64,000 bases of DNA from Chryseobacterium indicum (GTDB lineage Bacteria > Bacteroidota > Bacteroidia > Flavobacteriales > Weeksellaceae): NCBI RefSeq assembly GCF_021504595.1, contig NZ_JACSGT010000002.1, positions 62,001-126,000 of the forward strand. Reading direction: 5' to 3'. The position numbers were made by a program, and so were the translations under genes. Shown here piece after piece: positions 35,343-45,509 of the stretch. The first letter of the stretch is position 1; every line of letters starts with the position of its first letter. The notes under the pieces are model-generated. The model worked only from the letters and a program-made list of their open reading frames with translations, was not told the origin of the DNA and did no database searches.

Positions 35343-36293
35343 ATGAGAAATTTCTTTAAACCTCTACTATTTTCGGGAGTTGCCATGCTGTGCATTATCT
35401 CCTGCGACGACAATGATGACAACATGATGACTGAGAAGACCACGTATGAACTGGTTTCTTCAGACAGTAATTTAAGCAGTTTAAAAGCTGCCATCGACAA
35501 AGCAGGTCTTTCTGCAACTCTTAACCAAAGCGGAACTTTTACATTATTCGCTCCAACAAATGCCGCTTTTGCAACTTTTTTACAGGCAAACGGATATGCA
35601 AGTCTTAATGACGTTCCTACGGCGGCATTAAAAACTTTGCTGATGAACCACGTTTTGAATTCTGAAGTAAAAGCAGCAGCAATTTCTACCGGCTATGTTT
35701 CTACTCTTGCTATGGGATCTGCTTCTTCCACAAGACCGATCAGTATGTTTATCAATACGAATGGCGGTGTAAAAATTAATGGGGTATCGAATGTTGTTGC
35801 CACAGATATTGATGCCAACAACGGAGTGATCCACAAAGTAGATGCGGTAATCGGTTTGCCAACTATTGTTACTCATGCAACGGCAAATCCTCAGTTTACG
35901 TCTTTGGTTTCTGCTCTTACAAGAAGTGATATGCCGAATTTTGTTGGAATTTTAAGCGGAACTGCCAATTCTCCGTTTACGGTTTTCGCACCTACCAACA
36001 GTGCTTTCTCTTCTCTTCTTACTGAAATTGGAGCGGCTAATTTAGCAGCGATTCCGAAAACAACTTTGGAAAATACTTTGAAATACCACGTCGTTACCGG
36101 AGCTAATGTAGGATCTAATAATCTCACAAACAATATGATGTTTCCAACTTTTCAGGGCGGAAGTTTTAAGATTACCACAACAGGCGGTGCAAAAATTACA
36201 GATAACAACAACAGAGTTTCTAATATTATTGTAACCGACGTACAATGCAGCAACGGAATTATCCATGCAATTGATAAAGTTTTGCTACCCTAA
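35343..36293 (+). CDS. Lipoprotein with two fasciclin (FAS1) domains
   Basis: 316 residues from MRNFFKPLLF; an in-frame ATG 12 codons upstream would disturb the signal peptide. SPII lipobox CIISC, Asp/Asn-rich linker (DDNDDNMM), then FAS1 domain 1 (about 37-170) and FAS1 domain 2 (about 177-316). Each has the H1 motif FTLFAPTNAAF / FTVFAPTNSAF and the H2-like NGVIHKVDAVI / NGIIHAIDKVL. Probably surface adhesion or matrix binding. Followed by a strong terminator. Confidence 0.92.
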   Translation: MRNFFKPLLFSGVAMLCIISCDDNDDNMMTEKTTYELVSSDSNLSSLKAAIDKAGLSATLNQSGTFTLFAPTNAAFATFLQANGYASLNDVPTAALKTLLMNHVLNSEVKAAAISTGYVSTLAMGSASSTRPISMFINTNGGVKINGVSNVVATDIDANNGVIHKVDAVIGLPTIVTHATANPQFTSLVSALTRSDMPNFVGILSGTANSPFTVFAPTNSAFSSLLTEIGAANLAAIPKTTLENTLKYHVVTGANVGSNNLTNNMMFPTFQGGSFKITTTGGAKITDNNNRVSNIIVTDVQCSNGIIHAIDKVLLP

Positions 36294-36319
36294 TTGTTTT
36301 TTTCATATAATATTTAGCG

Positions 36320-36360
36320 AAATAGGCTGCCTCATTTCTGAAGCAGCCTATCTTATTTTT
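36320..36360. terminator. Terminator after the fasciclin gene
   Basis: ATAGGCTGC / GCAGCCTAT followed by TTATTTTTTAATTTTT; lies between convergent genes. Confidence 0.8.
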
Positions 36361-36884
36361 TAATTTTTACATTTAATCTTTAGATCCCAGATCATCCATC
36401 GGATCATCCATCCCTTTGATGATATTGGAATGGTATACCCTTTCTGAACCCAGAAAATAAATATTGTGTCTTGCTTTTGCAATAATTCCGTTGTATTCCT
36501 CTTCCGTCATTCCTTCAGGAATATCTGTTTTTTCTTCCGCTGGTTTTCTGTATACCTGCAAAGCTCCGTTTTTATTCAGGATTGAATTTGCAGAAACGGC
36601 CTCTTCCAGATTATCTGCGTATTAATTTTTACATTTAATCTTTAGATCCCAGATCATCCATCGGATCATCCATCCCTTTGATGATATTGGAATGGTATAC
36701 CCTTTCTGAACCCAGAAAATAAATATTGTGTCTTGCTTTTGCAATAATTCCGTTGTATTCCTCTTCCGTCATTCCTTCAGGAATATCTGTTTTTTCTTCC
36801 GCTGGTTTTCTGTATACCTGCAAAGCTCCGTTTTTATTCAGGATTGAATTTGCAGAAACGGCCTCTTCCAGATTATCTGCGTAT
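36360..36884. repeat. Exact 262-bp tandem duplication
   Basis: Bases 36360-36622 are repeated at 36622-36884 with no difference seen on reading both copies. The unit covers the 3' half of the stress-like gene plus 12 bases after its stop. Confidence 0.9.
36373..36622 (-). pseudogene. Truncated 3' copy of the stress-like gene
   Basis: Encodes the last about 80 residues (YADNLEEAVSANSILNKNG... to DLGSKD) of the intact gene just upstream, identical in sequence. A TAA created at the duplication junction directly precedes the copied frame, so no read-through fusion forms. A 62-residue product could only start at an internal Met (MQVYRKP), which has no promoter or leader of its own. Product of the 262-bp tandem duplication. 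Confidence 0.8.
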
Positions 36885-37135
36885 ACAATCACATTATTTT
36901 TTCCGATGCTGTGCTTTCTGTACGCATCAAGCATTTCATCATCATGCGCAAACGTATATTCGAAAAAACCTTTGGTCTGCTCATCTTCCTGATAATTGTC
37001 GGTTGACAGTCCGCTTTCAAGGTTTGATCTGGAAATAATTATATTTGCCTCATCAAATCCGTTTTCTTTTAAATCTTTTTTAATTTCTTCTGTATCTACC
37101 GTTACAGGAAATACGGAAACTACTGTATAAGCCAT
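36635..37135 (-). CDS. Stress-protein-like protein (YflT/GSP17M type)
   Basis: 166 residues. The N-terminal half (VVSVFPVTVDTEEIKKDLKENGFDEANIIISRS) resembles the general-stress YflT-like domain, in which a short beta-strand is followed by a helix tracking a differing element. A second half ends in the acidic MDDPMDDLGSKD. Cytoplasmic, no signal. Function unknown. Its 3' portion is duplicated exactly downstream. Confidence 0.65.
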   Translation of the reverse strand: MAYTVVSVFPVTVDTEEIKKDLKENGFDEANIIISRSNLESGLSTDNYQEDEQTKGFFEYTFAHDDEMLDAYRKHSIGKNNVIVYADNLEEAVSANSILNKNGALQVYRKPAEEKTDIPEGMTEEEYNGIIAKARHNIYFLGSERVYHSNIIKGMDDPMDDLGSKD

Positions 37136-37201
37136 AATATTTTGTTTTGATTATGGAGTACAGTACAAAAGCTGTGCAACTTATCTGGTGAAAAGGTTAA
37201 T

Positions 37202-39319
37202 TTAATTTAAAAATTTATCCAGAATATCTACTGCACACTTCGGAAGGTTGGTTCCCGGACCAAAAATGAAATCGGCTCCGTTTGCATAGAGAAATTCGTA
37301 ATCCTGCTGCGGAATTACCCCTCCGACAACGATGGTAATATCGTCTGCCCCGAGTTTTTTAAGCTCCTCAACAACCTGCGGAACCAGAGTTTTATGACCT
37401 GCCGCCAAAGAAGAAACTCCTAAAATATGAATATCATTTTCTACTGCCTGTTTTGCCACTTCTTCCGGAGTCTGGAATAATGGTGCCACATCCACATCGA
37501 ATCCCATATCTGCAAATGCTGTTGCGACTACTTTTGCTCCTCTGTCGTGACCGTCCTGTCCCATTTTAGCGACCATTAATCGCGGACGGCGCCCTTCTTC
37601 CTCCTCAAATTTCTGGGTAAGGTGTAAGGCTTTTTCAAAATATTCGTTTTTACCTGCATTCATGGCGTAAACTCCTGAAATTGTTCTGATATTGGCTTTG
37701 TATCTTCCGAAGCTTTCTTCCATCGCATCACTCATTTCTCCCAGCGTTACTCTTCTTCTTGCCGCTTCAATACATAACGCCAAAAGATTTCCTTTTCCAG
37801 ATTTGGCACTTTCACGGATCTCATTTAAAATCTCATTCACCGCGTCAGAATTTCTTTCTGCTTTTATTTTATTTAATCTTTCAATTTGCTTTCTGCGGAC
37901 TTCCGTATTGTCGATATCTAAAATTTCAATGGCATCCTGCTTCAGTTCTGATCTGAAAGAATTAACCCCGATGATAAATTCTTCACCACTGTCAATTTTC
38001 GCCTGTTTTCTCGCTGCCGCTTCTTCAATCCTCATCTTCGGAATTCCGGCTTCAATGGCTTTTGTCATTCCGCCTTCCTGCTCTACCTCATCGATGTATT
38101 TCATGGCTTCTTCAATCATCTGCTGCGTAAGACTTTCAACCAAATTGCTTCCGCCCATCGGATCTACGACATCGCAGATTCCGCTTTCCTGCTGAAGAAT
38201 AATCTGTGTATTTCTTGCAATTTTTGCTGAATAATCTGTAGGAAGGGCAATGGCTTCGTCCAAAGCATTGGTATGAAGAGACTGCGTTCCGCCCAGTGCA
38301 GAAGACAATGCTTCAATTGCTGTTCTCGTAATATTATTAAATGGTTCCTGCTCCGTTAAAGACCAGCCTGAAGTCTGTGAGTGAGTTCTTAAAGCTAAAG
38401 ATTTCGGATTCTGAGGATTAAACTGCTTTAATAATTCAGCCCAGATATATCTTGCTGCCCTCATTTTGGCAATTTCCATAAAATGATTCATCCCGATTGC
38501 CCAGAAAAAGGAGAGTCTCGGTGCAAAATCATCGACATTCATTCCCGCTTTTATTCCTGTTCTTACATATTCCAATCCATCGGCAAGCGTGTAAGCCATT
38601 TCCAGAACCGGAGTTGCTCCTGCTTCCTGCATGTGATATCCGGAAATTGAGATGGAATTAAACTTCGGAATATTCTGAGAAGTATATTCGAAAATATCTG
38701 CAATAATCTTCATGGAAGGTGCAGGCGGATAAATGTAGGTATTTCTCACCATGAATTCCTTCAGAATATCATTCTGAATGGTTCCTGAAAGCAAATCCTG
38801 AGAAACGCCCTGTTCTTCTGCCGCCACAATATAGAATGAAAGAATTGGCAGAACGGCTCCGTTCATCGTCATGGAAACTGAAATCTGATCCAAAGGAATT
38901 TCATTGAATAAAATTTTCATATCCTCCACAGAATCAATCGCTACTCCCGCCTTTCCAACATCGCCCACAACTCTCGCATGATCGGAATCATATCCTCTGT
39001 GTGTTGCCAGATCGAAGGCTACCGAAAGCCCTTTTTGTCCCGCCGCCAGATTTCTTCTGTAAAAAGCATTGGATTCTTCTGCCGTGGAAAAACCTGCATA
39101 CTGACGGATCGTCCATGGCTTCTGAACATACATTGTAGAATACGGACCTCTCAAATAAGGTGCAATTCCCGGAGAAGTCTGCGTTAATTCCTGATTTTTA
39201 ACGTCTTCTGCCGTATAAGAAGATTTTAACTGTAAGCCGTCTTTCTCAAAAGGATAGACCTCTGTTTTCTTTTCGGTAATAGTGAATTGAGGAGTTTTAT
39301 TCTGAACTGCCCTTCTCAT
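37202..39319 (-). CDS. scpA: Methylmalonyl-CoA mutase, catalytic subunit
   Basis: Adenosylcobalamin enzyme interconverting methylmalonyl-CoA and succinyl-CoA (propionate metabolism). 705 residues: an N-terminal TIM barrel ([21 protein letters not shown], about 60; [32 protein letters not shown], about 340) and a C-terminal B12-binding domain with DGHDRGAK (DxHxxG-type, about 590). The usual small subunit gene is not adjacent. The protecting GTPase MeaB is encoded 13 kb away. Substrate mutase versus isobutyryl-CoA mutase was not separated, but length and motifs favour methylmalonyl. Confidence 0.93.
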   Translation of the reverse strand: MRRAVQNKTPQFTITEKKTEVYPFEKDGLQLKSSYTAEDVKNQELTQTSPGIAPYLRGPYSTMYVQKPWTIRQYAGFSTAEESNAFYRRNLAAGQKGLSVAFDLATHRGYDSDHARVVGDVGKAGVAIDSVEDMKILFNEIPLDQISVSMTMNGAVLPILSFYIVAAEEQGVSQDLLSGTIQNDILKEFMVRNTYIYPPAPSMKIIADIFEYTSQNIPKFNSISISGYHMQEAGATPVLEMAYTLADGLEYVRTGIKAGMNVDDFAPRLSFFWAIGMNHFMEIAKMRAARYIWAELLKQFNPQNPKSLALRTHSQTSGWSLTEQEPFNNITRTAIEALSSALGGTQSLHTNALDEAIALPTDYSAKIARNTQIILQQESGICDVVDPMGGSNLVESLTQQMIEEAMKYIDEVEQEGGMTKAIEAGIPKMRIEEAAARKQAKIDSGEEFIIGVNSFRSELKQDAIEILDIDNTEVRRKQIERLNKIKAERNSDAVNEILNEIRESAKSGKGNLLALCIEAARRRVTLGEMSDAMEESFGRYKANIRTISGVYAMNAGKNEYFEKALHLTQKFEEEEGRRPRLMVAKMGQDGHDRGAKVVATAFADMGFDVDVAPLFQTPEEVAKQAVENDIHILGVSSLAAGHKTLVPQVVEELKKLGADDITIVVGGVIPQQDYEFLYANGADFIFGPGTNLPKCAVDILDKFLN

Positions 39320-39378
39320 AATTTCAGATTTAATAGATGGCTAAAATTACACATTTTTGAGGGAATATTTTTTAAATA

Positions 39379-39415
39379 AAAAAAGCGAAACTGCAAAACT
39401 GCAAAATCGCTTTTT
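39379..39415. terminator. Hairpin with T runs
   Basis: AAAAAGCGA / TCGCTTTTT with a 17-base loop; bidirectional form. Confidence 0.55.
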
Positions 39416-39559
39416 CAGTGCTCACTAATCATCATTTTCCAATATCAATTAAAGAAATAAGTCAAAACTACAAACAACTGCTATAACCTTCTTCTGAAAT
39501 TTAATGAAGAGGAAAAACATTTCCCTCCTGTAATGGCGGTTTTCATATCTGTACGTTAT

Positions 39560-39769
39560 ATTCTTGCGTCAGTAAGTTATATTCTCGCACCCGTATTTAA
39601 TATTCTTGCACCAATAAGTTAGATTCTTGCATCAATAAGTTAGATTCTTGCACCACTATTTTATATTCTCGCGTCTGTAAGTTATATTCTTGCATCAATA
39701 AGTTATATTCTTGCACCAGTATTTTATATTCTCGCACCAGTAAGTTAGATTCTTGCACCAGCAGGTTTA
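39560..39769. repeat. Ten tandem 21-bp repeats
   Basis: Consensus ATTCTTGCACCAGTAAGTTA plus one base, units at 39560, 39581, 39602, 39623, 39644, 39665, 39686, 39707, 39728 and 39749. On the minus strand each unit spells seven residues (NLLVQEY / SNLLMQE). Confidence 0.85.
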
Positions 39770-39800
39770 TTTCTTTTGTCTTGAATGAAGATCTGTACAA
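39597..39800 (-). CDS. Doubtful 67-aa heptad-repeat ORF
   Basis: Almost entirely made of the 21-bp repeats read in frame: repeated NLL(V/M)QE(Y/S), which would form a coiled coil. It ends at a TAA produced by one variant repeat, and the repeats continue past it. No promoter, ribosome-binding site or homology supports it. I list it because the period equals a coiled-coil heptad, but it is more likely noncoding. Confidence 0.2.
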   Translation of the reverse strand: MYRSSFKTKEINLLVQESNLLVREYKILVQEYNLLMQEYNLQTREYKIVVQESNLLMQESNLLVQEY

Positions 39801-39885
39801 TACTACTGAATCAACGTAGTAATGAATAATACACTAATTCAGTAGCTGTTCTCATGCCTTATTTAGAATCTTAAGCAGAGAATTT

Positions 39886-41997
39886 TTATTTCTGTAGTTT
39901 TTTAATCCCCATTTCATACAACGCAAAAGAAATCAGATCTGCATTTTCTCCGATCACCTGTTCTGTAGATCTTCCGGCTCCATGTCCTGCATTTTTCTCA
40001 ATTCTTAGTAAAATTGGGTTGTTACAAGCCTGCTTTTCCTGTAATTCTGCACCAAACTTAAAAGAATGCGCCGGAACTACCCTGTCATCATGATCACTGG
40101 TAATAATCATGGTTGATGGATAACACGTTCCTGCTTTTACATTATGAACCGGAGAATAAGATTTTAAATAGTCAAACATTTCTTTGTTGTCTTCCGCAGT
40201 TCCGTAATCATAAGACCAGCCTGCTCCTGCGGTGAATTTATTATACCTCAACATATCCAGAACGCCCACTCCCGGAAAGGCAACTCTGGCTAAATCCGGA
40301 CGCATCGTCATGGTAGCTCCTACCAGCAAACCGCCGTTTGATCTGCCTGAAAGTGCCATAAACTGTTTGGAAGTATAGCCTTTGCTCTGTAAATATTCTC
40401 CTGCAGCGATGAAATCTTCAAAAACATTTTTTTTCTGCATTTTTGTTCCTGCATCATGCCATTTTTTACCGTATTCTCCGCCGCCGCGAATGTTCGGAAC
40501 GGCATAAATTCCGCCATTTTCCATCCAGATCGCATTTACTACAGAAAAGGCAGGCTGTAAGCTGATGTTGAATCCGCCGTAAGAATAAAGAATCGTAGGA
40601 TTTTTACCATTCAGTTTTGTTCCTTTCTTATAGTTAATCATCATTGGAATTTTAGTTCCGTCTTTTGAAGTGTAGAAAACCTGTTCAGAAACATAATCTT
40701 CAGGATTGAATTTCACTTTTGGCTTCTGATACACTTCAGATTTCCCTGAATCTGCGTTAAATTTATACGTTGTTCCGGGAGTGATGTAATTCGTAAAAGA
40801 GAAATACAGCTCTTTCTCAGTTTCCTTCCCTCCGAATCCGGATACGTTTCCTTTTCCGGGAAGAGAAATTTCACGAATCAGTTTTCCGGCTCTGTCATAT
40901 TGTTTTACCTGATCAATCGCATCAATCATGTAGGTTGCAAAGAAATATCCTCCTCCTGTTGTAATTCCTAAAACATTTTCGGTCTGGGGAATAACATCTT
41001 TCCATGTTTCGGGAGCCGGATTCTTAATGGTTGTTTTTACCAGACGCATATTCGGAGCATCTTTATCCGTAAAAATATACAGATCATCACCCTGCGTATC
41101 AACAATGCTTACATTGATATCAAAACCTTTATTAATCTGAACAAAATCGCCACCCTTTTTCAGGTCTTTAATGTAAAGTTCATTTCCGTTGGTTGCGTTG
41201 GCTGCGGAAATAATCAAATATCTCTGATCTTCCGAAACTCCCGCCCCTAAATATCTTCTCGGCGTTTTGTCTCCTCCAAAAATTAACTGATCTTCAGATT
41301 GTTTGGTTCCCAGTTTATGAAAATATACTTTGTGTTTATCCGTCATTCCGGAAAGTACCGTTCCTTCTTTTGGCTTGTCATAGCTTGAATAATAGAAACC
41401 TTCATCACCCTGCCATGAAATTCCGCTGAATTTTACATCAACCAAAGTTTCATCAATCTGCTTTTTTGTAATTGCATCAATAATGATGATTTTGTTCCAG
41501 TCGCTTCCTCCTTCTGAAATGGAATAGGCAGCCAGATTTCCCTTTTTATTGAAAGACAACTGAGAAAGTGAAGTGGTTCCTTTTTCCGAAAATTTATTGG
41601 GATCCAGAAAAACTTCGGTAGCTTTGGTTTTATTGTTGGTTCTGTATAAAACCGACTGCGCCTGTAATCCGTCATTTTTATAATAATAGGTATACTCTCC
41701 TTCTTTGAAAGGAGCCGAAATTTTTTCATAATTCCAGATGTCTCTTAACTGGTTCCTGATTTCGTCTCTGAAAGGAATTTTCGAAAGATAATCCTGACTG
41801 TGTTTTACCTCATCATCTACCCACTTTTTCGTGGCTTCAGAATCGTTCTCCAAATCACGGTACGGATCTGCAACGGCAGTTCCGAAATAGGTATCGGTTT
41901 GTGTTCCTTTAACTGCTTTTGGGTAATTCATTTTTTGTGCATAAAATGTCGCCGAGAAAAGAACTCCGGCTGTTAGTAAAATGGGTGTGATTTTCAT
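39886..41997 (-). CDS. Prolyl oligopeptidase family serine peptidase (S9A)
   Basis: Cleaves short peptides after proline; 703 residues with a signal peptide (1-20), so periplasmic. N-terminal lid region and seven-bladed propeller (about 80-420), then an alpha/beta-hydrolase domain with catalytic Ser in ALSGRSNGGLLVGA, Asp in SDHDDRVVPAHS and His in NAGHGAGRST. Closest to the prolyl endopeptidases described from Flavobacterium/Elizabethkingia meningoseptica by plan. Complete. Confidence 0.93.
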   Translation of the reverse strand: MKITPILLTAGVLFSATFYAQKMNYPKAVKGTQTDTYFGTAVADPYRDLENDSEATKKWVDDEVKHSQDYLSKIPFRDEIRNQLRDIWNYEKISAPFKEGEYTYYYKNDGLQAQSVLYRTNNKTKATEVFLDPNKFSEKGTTSLSQLSFNKKGNLAAYSISEGGSDWNKIIIIDAITKKQIDETLVDVKFSGISWQGDEGFYYSSYDKPKEGTVLSGMTDKHKVYFHKLGTKQSEDQLIFGGDKTPRRYLGAGVSEDQRYLIISAANATNGNELYIKDLKKGGDFVQINKGFDINVSIVDTQGDDLYIFTDKDAPNMRLVKTTIKNPAPETWKDVIPQTENVLGITTGGGYFFATYMIDAIDQVKQYDRAGKLIREISLPGKGNVSGFGGKETEKELYFSFTNYITPGTTYKFNADSGKSEVYQKPKVKFNPEDYVSEQVFYTSKDGTKIPMMINYKKGTKLNGKNPTILYSYGGFNISLQPAFSVVNAIWMENGGIYAVPNIRGGGEYGKKWHDAGTKMQKKNVFEDFIAAGEYLQSKGYTSKQFMALSGRSNGGLLVGATMTMRPDLARVAFPGVGVLDMLRYNKFTAGAGWSYDYGTAEDNKEMFDYLKSYSPVHNVKAGTCYPSTMIITSDHDDRVVPAHSFKFGAELQEKQACNNPILLRIEKNAGHGAGRSTEQVIGENADLISFALYEMGIKKLQK

Positions 41998-42035
41998 ATT
42001 AAGCTATTTTCCCAAAAATAAGGAATCTGTTTCGA

Positions 42036-42064
42036 ATAAAAAAAGCCGTCTAAAGACAGCTTTA
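42036..42064 (-). terminator. Terminator after the 221-aa gene
   Basis: AAAGCtGTCT / AGACgGCTTT followed by TTTTTTT on the minus strand. Confidence 0.65.
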
Positions 42065-42069
42065 TATAA

Positions 42070-42735
42070 TTAATTGAGATTTCTCAGATAAAATTCATTC
42101 ATTTTCCAGTTCAGTTCCTGCGGTCCACCGTTCCAGTAATAAATATTTTCTCCAACTTTCACCTGATATAGATTGAATTTCTGTTCTGTAGAAACCAATT
42201 TGTCCGCTTTTTTTATTTCGTTGGTAACATCAATAAGGTATTTCTTCATTTCTCCTGCGCCAATATTTTTAATATCTCCCATATTGATCATCAGGTTATG
42301 AGAAGGCACATTAAAACTCACTTCATAGGTCACCTCAGAAAATCCGTTTCCTTTCAATCGTTCATCATTTATGATTTTAATTTCTTTCACTCTGTATTTT
42401 GCATTGGCAAAATTCTGCATCAAAGCACTGAAATAATTTTTAACCTCAACCGAACATTCAGATGCTACGTTTACAGGAAGACCCGTAAGAAAAAGTTTCG
42501 TATACTCATCAATCTTTTCGTTGTAGGTGTCCTTAAGTTTCATTTTGTGGGTACTTTCTTTCCCAAGAAAATTAATAAGATAGCTGTTCAGTTCTTTTAC
42601 AGACTCATCATCATATTTTACAAAAGAATTAAAATAAAGATTAAAAACATTCTCAGGTTTTAGAATATTTTGGGATTTTAAGCTCCCAAAAGAGAAGAGA
42701 AATATTGCCAGACAGGCAATGTTAAGCATTTTCAT
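42070..42735 (-). CDS. Secreted protein of unknown function
   Basis: 221 residues; signal peptide about 1-21 (SFGSLKSQ). No recognised family; the mature part alternates helices and strands (YRVKEIKIINDERLKGNGFSEVTYEVSFNVPSHNLM) as in NTF2-like or DUF-type periplasmic proteins. Its stop is followed by a terminator and then the S9 gene start. Ordinary composition. Confidence 0.6.
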   Translation of the reverse strand: MKMLNIACLAIFLFSFGSLKSQNILKPENVFNLYFNSFVKYDDESVKELNSYLINFLGKESTHKMKLKDTYNEKIDEYTKLFLTGLPVNVASECSVEVKNYFSALMQNFANAKYRVKEIKIINDERLKGNGFSEVTYEVSFNVPSHNLMINMGDIKNIGAGEMKKYLIDVTNEIKKADKLVSTEQKFNLYQVKVGENIYYWNGGPQELNWKMNEFYLRNLN

Positions 42736-42933
42736 AAGTACGGTACATTTTCAGTTTTAGTGTATAAAAAAACTCCTGAACCATCAAGAGTTAATATAAA
42801 AATACATTATTTATACCATGTAAACAGATTTTCACAGAATTATTTTTAAACAAGCATTACAGACAAGATGTAAAATACTGATTAAAAGAAATTTAAGCCG
42901 TCAATATTTTAAACATTCAGTTAAACTCAAAAT

Positions 42934-42968
42934 AAAAGTCTCCGAAATACTCCAGAGACTTAAAAAAG
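42934..42968 (-). terminator. Terminator after prfA
   Basis: AAGTCTC / GAGACTT with a 12-base loop and following T-rich sequence, 18 bases after the prfA stop on the minus strand. Confidence 0.65.
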
Positions 42969-42985
42969 ATTTTATGGTAAAGATT

Positions 42986-44071
42986 TTATAAACTTTCTTC
43001 TTCGCCTTTCATTTTTTCGGCGTTTTCTGCCATGATAACGGCATCGATCATCTCAGAAATATCTCCGTTCATGTATGCATCTAAGTTATACATCGATTTG
43101 TTGATTCTGTGATCGGTAACTCTCCCCTGAGGATAATTGTACGTTTTAATCTTCGCAGAACGGTCTCCCGTAGAAACCATGGTCTTTCTCTGTGCTGCAA
43201 TATCTCCCTGAACTTCCTGCAATTTGATGTCGTACAATTTTGCACGAAGCATTTCCATCGCCAATTCACGGTTGGCTAACTGGGAACGAGCCTGCTGACA
43301 AACCACCACCAATCCTGAAGGTTTGTGCGTAAGCTGAACTTTAGTTTCCACCTTGTTAACGTTCTGTCCTCCTGCTCCACCGGAACGTGAAGTCTGCATT
43401 TCGATATCTGCCGGATTAATTTCCACATCCACTTCTTCAGCTTCCGGAAGAACCGCAATGGTAATGGCAGAAGTGTGAACTCTTCCCTGAGATTCTGTCT
43501 CAGGAACACGCTGTACACGGTGAACTCCGGATTCGAATTTCATGATTCCGTACACGCCTTCCCCTTCCACTTTCATGATAAGTTCTTTGTATCCTTTCGC
43601 CGCTTCGTTAGAATCTGTAACCTCATGTCTCCATCCTTTCGTCTTGAAGTACATGGAATACATTCTGTAAATGTCTTCCACGAAGATGGCTGCTTCATCT
43701 CCTCCTGTTCCGGCACGAAGTTCCACGATAACGTTTTTGTCATCTGCAGGATCTTTAGGAATTAATAAAACTTTTAATTCTTCTTCCAGTCCCGGAATTT
43801 TTTCCAGTGCTTCGTTTTTTTCTATTTTTGCCAGTTCCACGAAATCTTTATCAGATCCGTCAGCAATAATTTCGTCGGACTCTTCAATCGTATCCAACGC
43901 TCCTTTATATTGATCGTAAACTTTTACAATTTTCCCCAAATCGCTATATTCTTTGTTCAAAGAAGAATATCTTTTTTGGTCTGAAATAACATCAGGCTGT
44001 ATAATAAGGTCTGCCACCTCATTATATCTCTGTTTTATAGCTTCTAATTTTGGAATTAATGATTTAGACAT
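42986..44071 (-). CDS. prfA: Peptide chain release factor 1
   Basis: Recognises UAA/UAG and hydrolyses peptidyl-tRNA. 361 residues. Codon-recognition P-x-T in [13 protein letters not shown] and GGQ at 234-236 in [15 protein letters not shown], the positions expected for RF1. Separate from the PrfH homologue at 30.1 kb. A -7 element TATCTTTG is 20 bases upstream, inside a 17-base motif shared with the class I fumarase promoter. Confidence 0.97.
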   Translation of the reverse strand: MSKSLIPKLEAIKQRYNEVADLIIQPDVISDQKRYSSLNKEYSDLGKIVKVYDQYKGALDTIEESDEIIADGSDKDFVELAKIEKNEALEKIPGLEEELKVLLIPKDPADDKNVIVELRAGTGGDEAAIFVEDIYRMYSMYFKTKGWRHEVTDSNEAAKGYKELIMKVEGEGVYGIMKFESGVHRVQRVPETESQGRVHTSAITIAVLPEAEEVDVEINPADIEMQTSRSGGAGGQNVNKVETKVQLTHKPSGLVVVCQQARSQLANRELAMEMLRAKLYDIKLQEVQGDIAAQRKTMVSTGDRSAKIKTYNYPQGRVTDHRINKSMYNLDAYMNGDISEMIDAVIMAENAEKMKGEEESL

Positions 44072-45509
44072 TATGAAAATTTTGTGGGTGCAAAGATACG
44101 GATTATTAATTCAATTTTAAAACTAATAGTTTGTCATCCTGAACGAAGCGTATGCGTATTGAAGAATCTTTTTTAACTCAATGTTTGCAACAGTTTTTGA
44201 ATTAACCGCTTTTTCAAGCGCAATGTCTGCAGAAGCTTTCTTTTTAAATGATTGCAAATATAATTCTGCTATCATTTGCTGAGTGAAACGCCCTTGCGAA
44301 CATTTTTTTTCAAAGCCAGTTCAATTATCCTTGCGAACTCTGCGTTAAAAACAATGTTTGATTGTAATAATTTAACGCCAAAATTTAAAAGTCAGAAGTT
44401 CAAATAATATTCTTAATGATTCAATTCTTTTAACGCAATGATCGCTAAGATTCTTTTATATACCAACTGTTTTTAAGTTCGCAAAGGCGTTTCACTCAGC
44501 AAGTGATAAAAATGTATAAATGATTTCTTACGTAATAACTTCTTGAAATTAAAGCGCCTCAAATGATTTCAAAAATATAATTCTGCTGTCATTTGCTGAG
44601 TGAAAAGCCCTTGCGAACGGATTCTTTTCAAAGCCAGTTCAATTATCCTTGCGAACTCTGCGTTAAAAACAATGCTTAATTGTAATAATTTAACGCCAAG
44701 ATTTACAAATGATAAGTTCAAATAATCTTCACAAACTTAACTTCTTAAATAATGTTAATGGTTCAATTTTTCAAGCTCAATGTTCGCAGAGTTTGTCTTT
44801 TAAATGATTGTAATTACTTTTCGGTCGCAACGGCGTTTCACTCAGCAAGTGATAAAAATGTATAAATGATTTCTTCATAATAGCTTCTTGAAATTAAGAC
44901 GTTTCAAAATGATTTAAAAATATAATTCTCCTATCATTTGCTGAGTGAAACGCCTTTGCGAACGATTTTTTTTTCAAAGCCATTTCAATTATCCTTGCGA
45001 ACTCTGCGTTAAAAACAATGTTTGCTTGTAATAATTTAACGCCAAAATTTAAAAGTCAGAAGTTCAAATAATATTCTTAATGATTCCATTCTTTTAACGC
45101 AATGTTCGCAGGGTTTTTCTTTTAAATGATTGTGATTATTTTCGGTCGCAAAGGCGTTTCACTCAGCAAGTGATAAAAATGCATAAATGATTTTTTCGTA
45201 ATAGCTTCTTGAAATTAAATCGCCTCAAATGATTTCAAAAATATAATTCTGCTGTCATTTGCTGAGTGAAAAGCCCTTGCGAACGGATTCTTTTCAAAGC
45301 CAGTTCAATTATCCTTGCGAACCCTGCGTTAAAAACAATACTTAATGGTAACGATACCTTCTTTAAATTAAAACGTCTCAAAATGATTTCAAAAATATAA
45401 TTCTCCTATCATTTGCTGAGTGAAACGCCCTTGCGAACATTTTTTTTCAAAGCTAATTCAATTACCCTTGCGGACTCTGCGTTAAAAACAATGCTTGATT
45501 GTTTTACGA
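44072..45509. repeat. 1.4-kb noncoding block of long inverted-repeat units
   Basis: No coding frame. A 31-base motif (atcatttgctgagtgaaacg...gaac) occurs at 44271, 44588, 44933, 45254 and 45408, and its inverse (gttcgcaaaggcgtttcact...gat) at 44477, 44823 and 45144. Each inverse copy and the following direct copy could pair as a 28-bp stem around a loop of about 80 bases. Spacer text (TTATCCTTGCGAACTCTGCG, AATTTAACGCCAAAATTT) is repeated too, giving a period of about 320-345 bases. It sits between prfA and the permease gene. Confidence 0.85.
44091..44098 (-). promoter_or_regulatory. prfA promoter -7 element
   Basis: TATCTTTG within CCGTATCTTTGCACCCA (44101-44085, minus strand); the same 17-mer with one change precedes the class I fumarase gene. 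Confidence 0.5.

Larger units (their letters stand above)
39320..39885. other. 566-bp gap with terminator and tandem repeats
   Basis: Near mutA-like gene's start lies a hairpin (39379-39415), then the 21-bp tandem repeats at 39560-39769. No other gene seen. Confidence 0.6.

Noticed and set aside
37692..38195. 167-aa plus frame opposite the mutase
   Set aside because: Antisense shadow, codon pattern set by the mutase.
39560..39769. CRISPR array
   Set aside because: 21-bp units directly abut, so there are no spacers.
42298..42663. 121-aa plus frame
   Set aside because: Antisense to the secreted-protein gene.
44072..45509. CRISPR array
   Set aside because: Repeats are inverted and about 320-345 bp apart with conserved, not unique, spacers; no cas genes.
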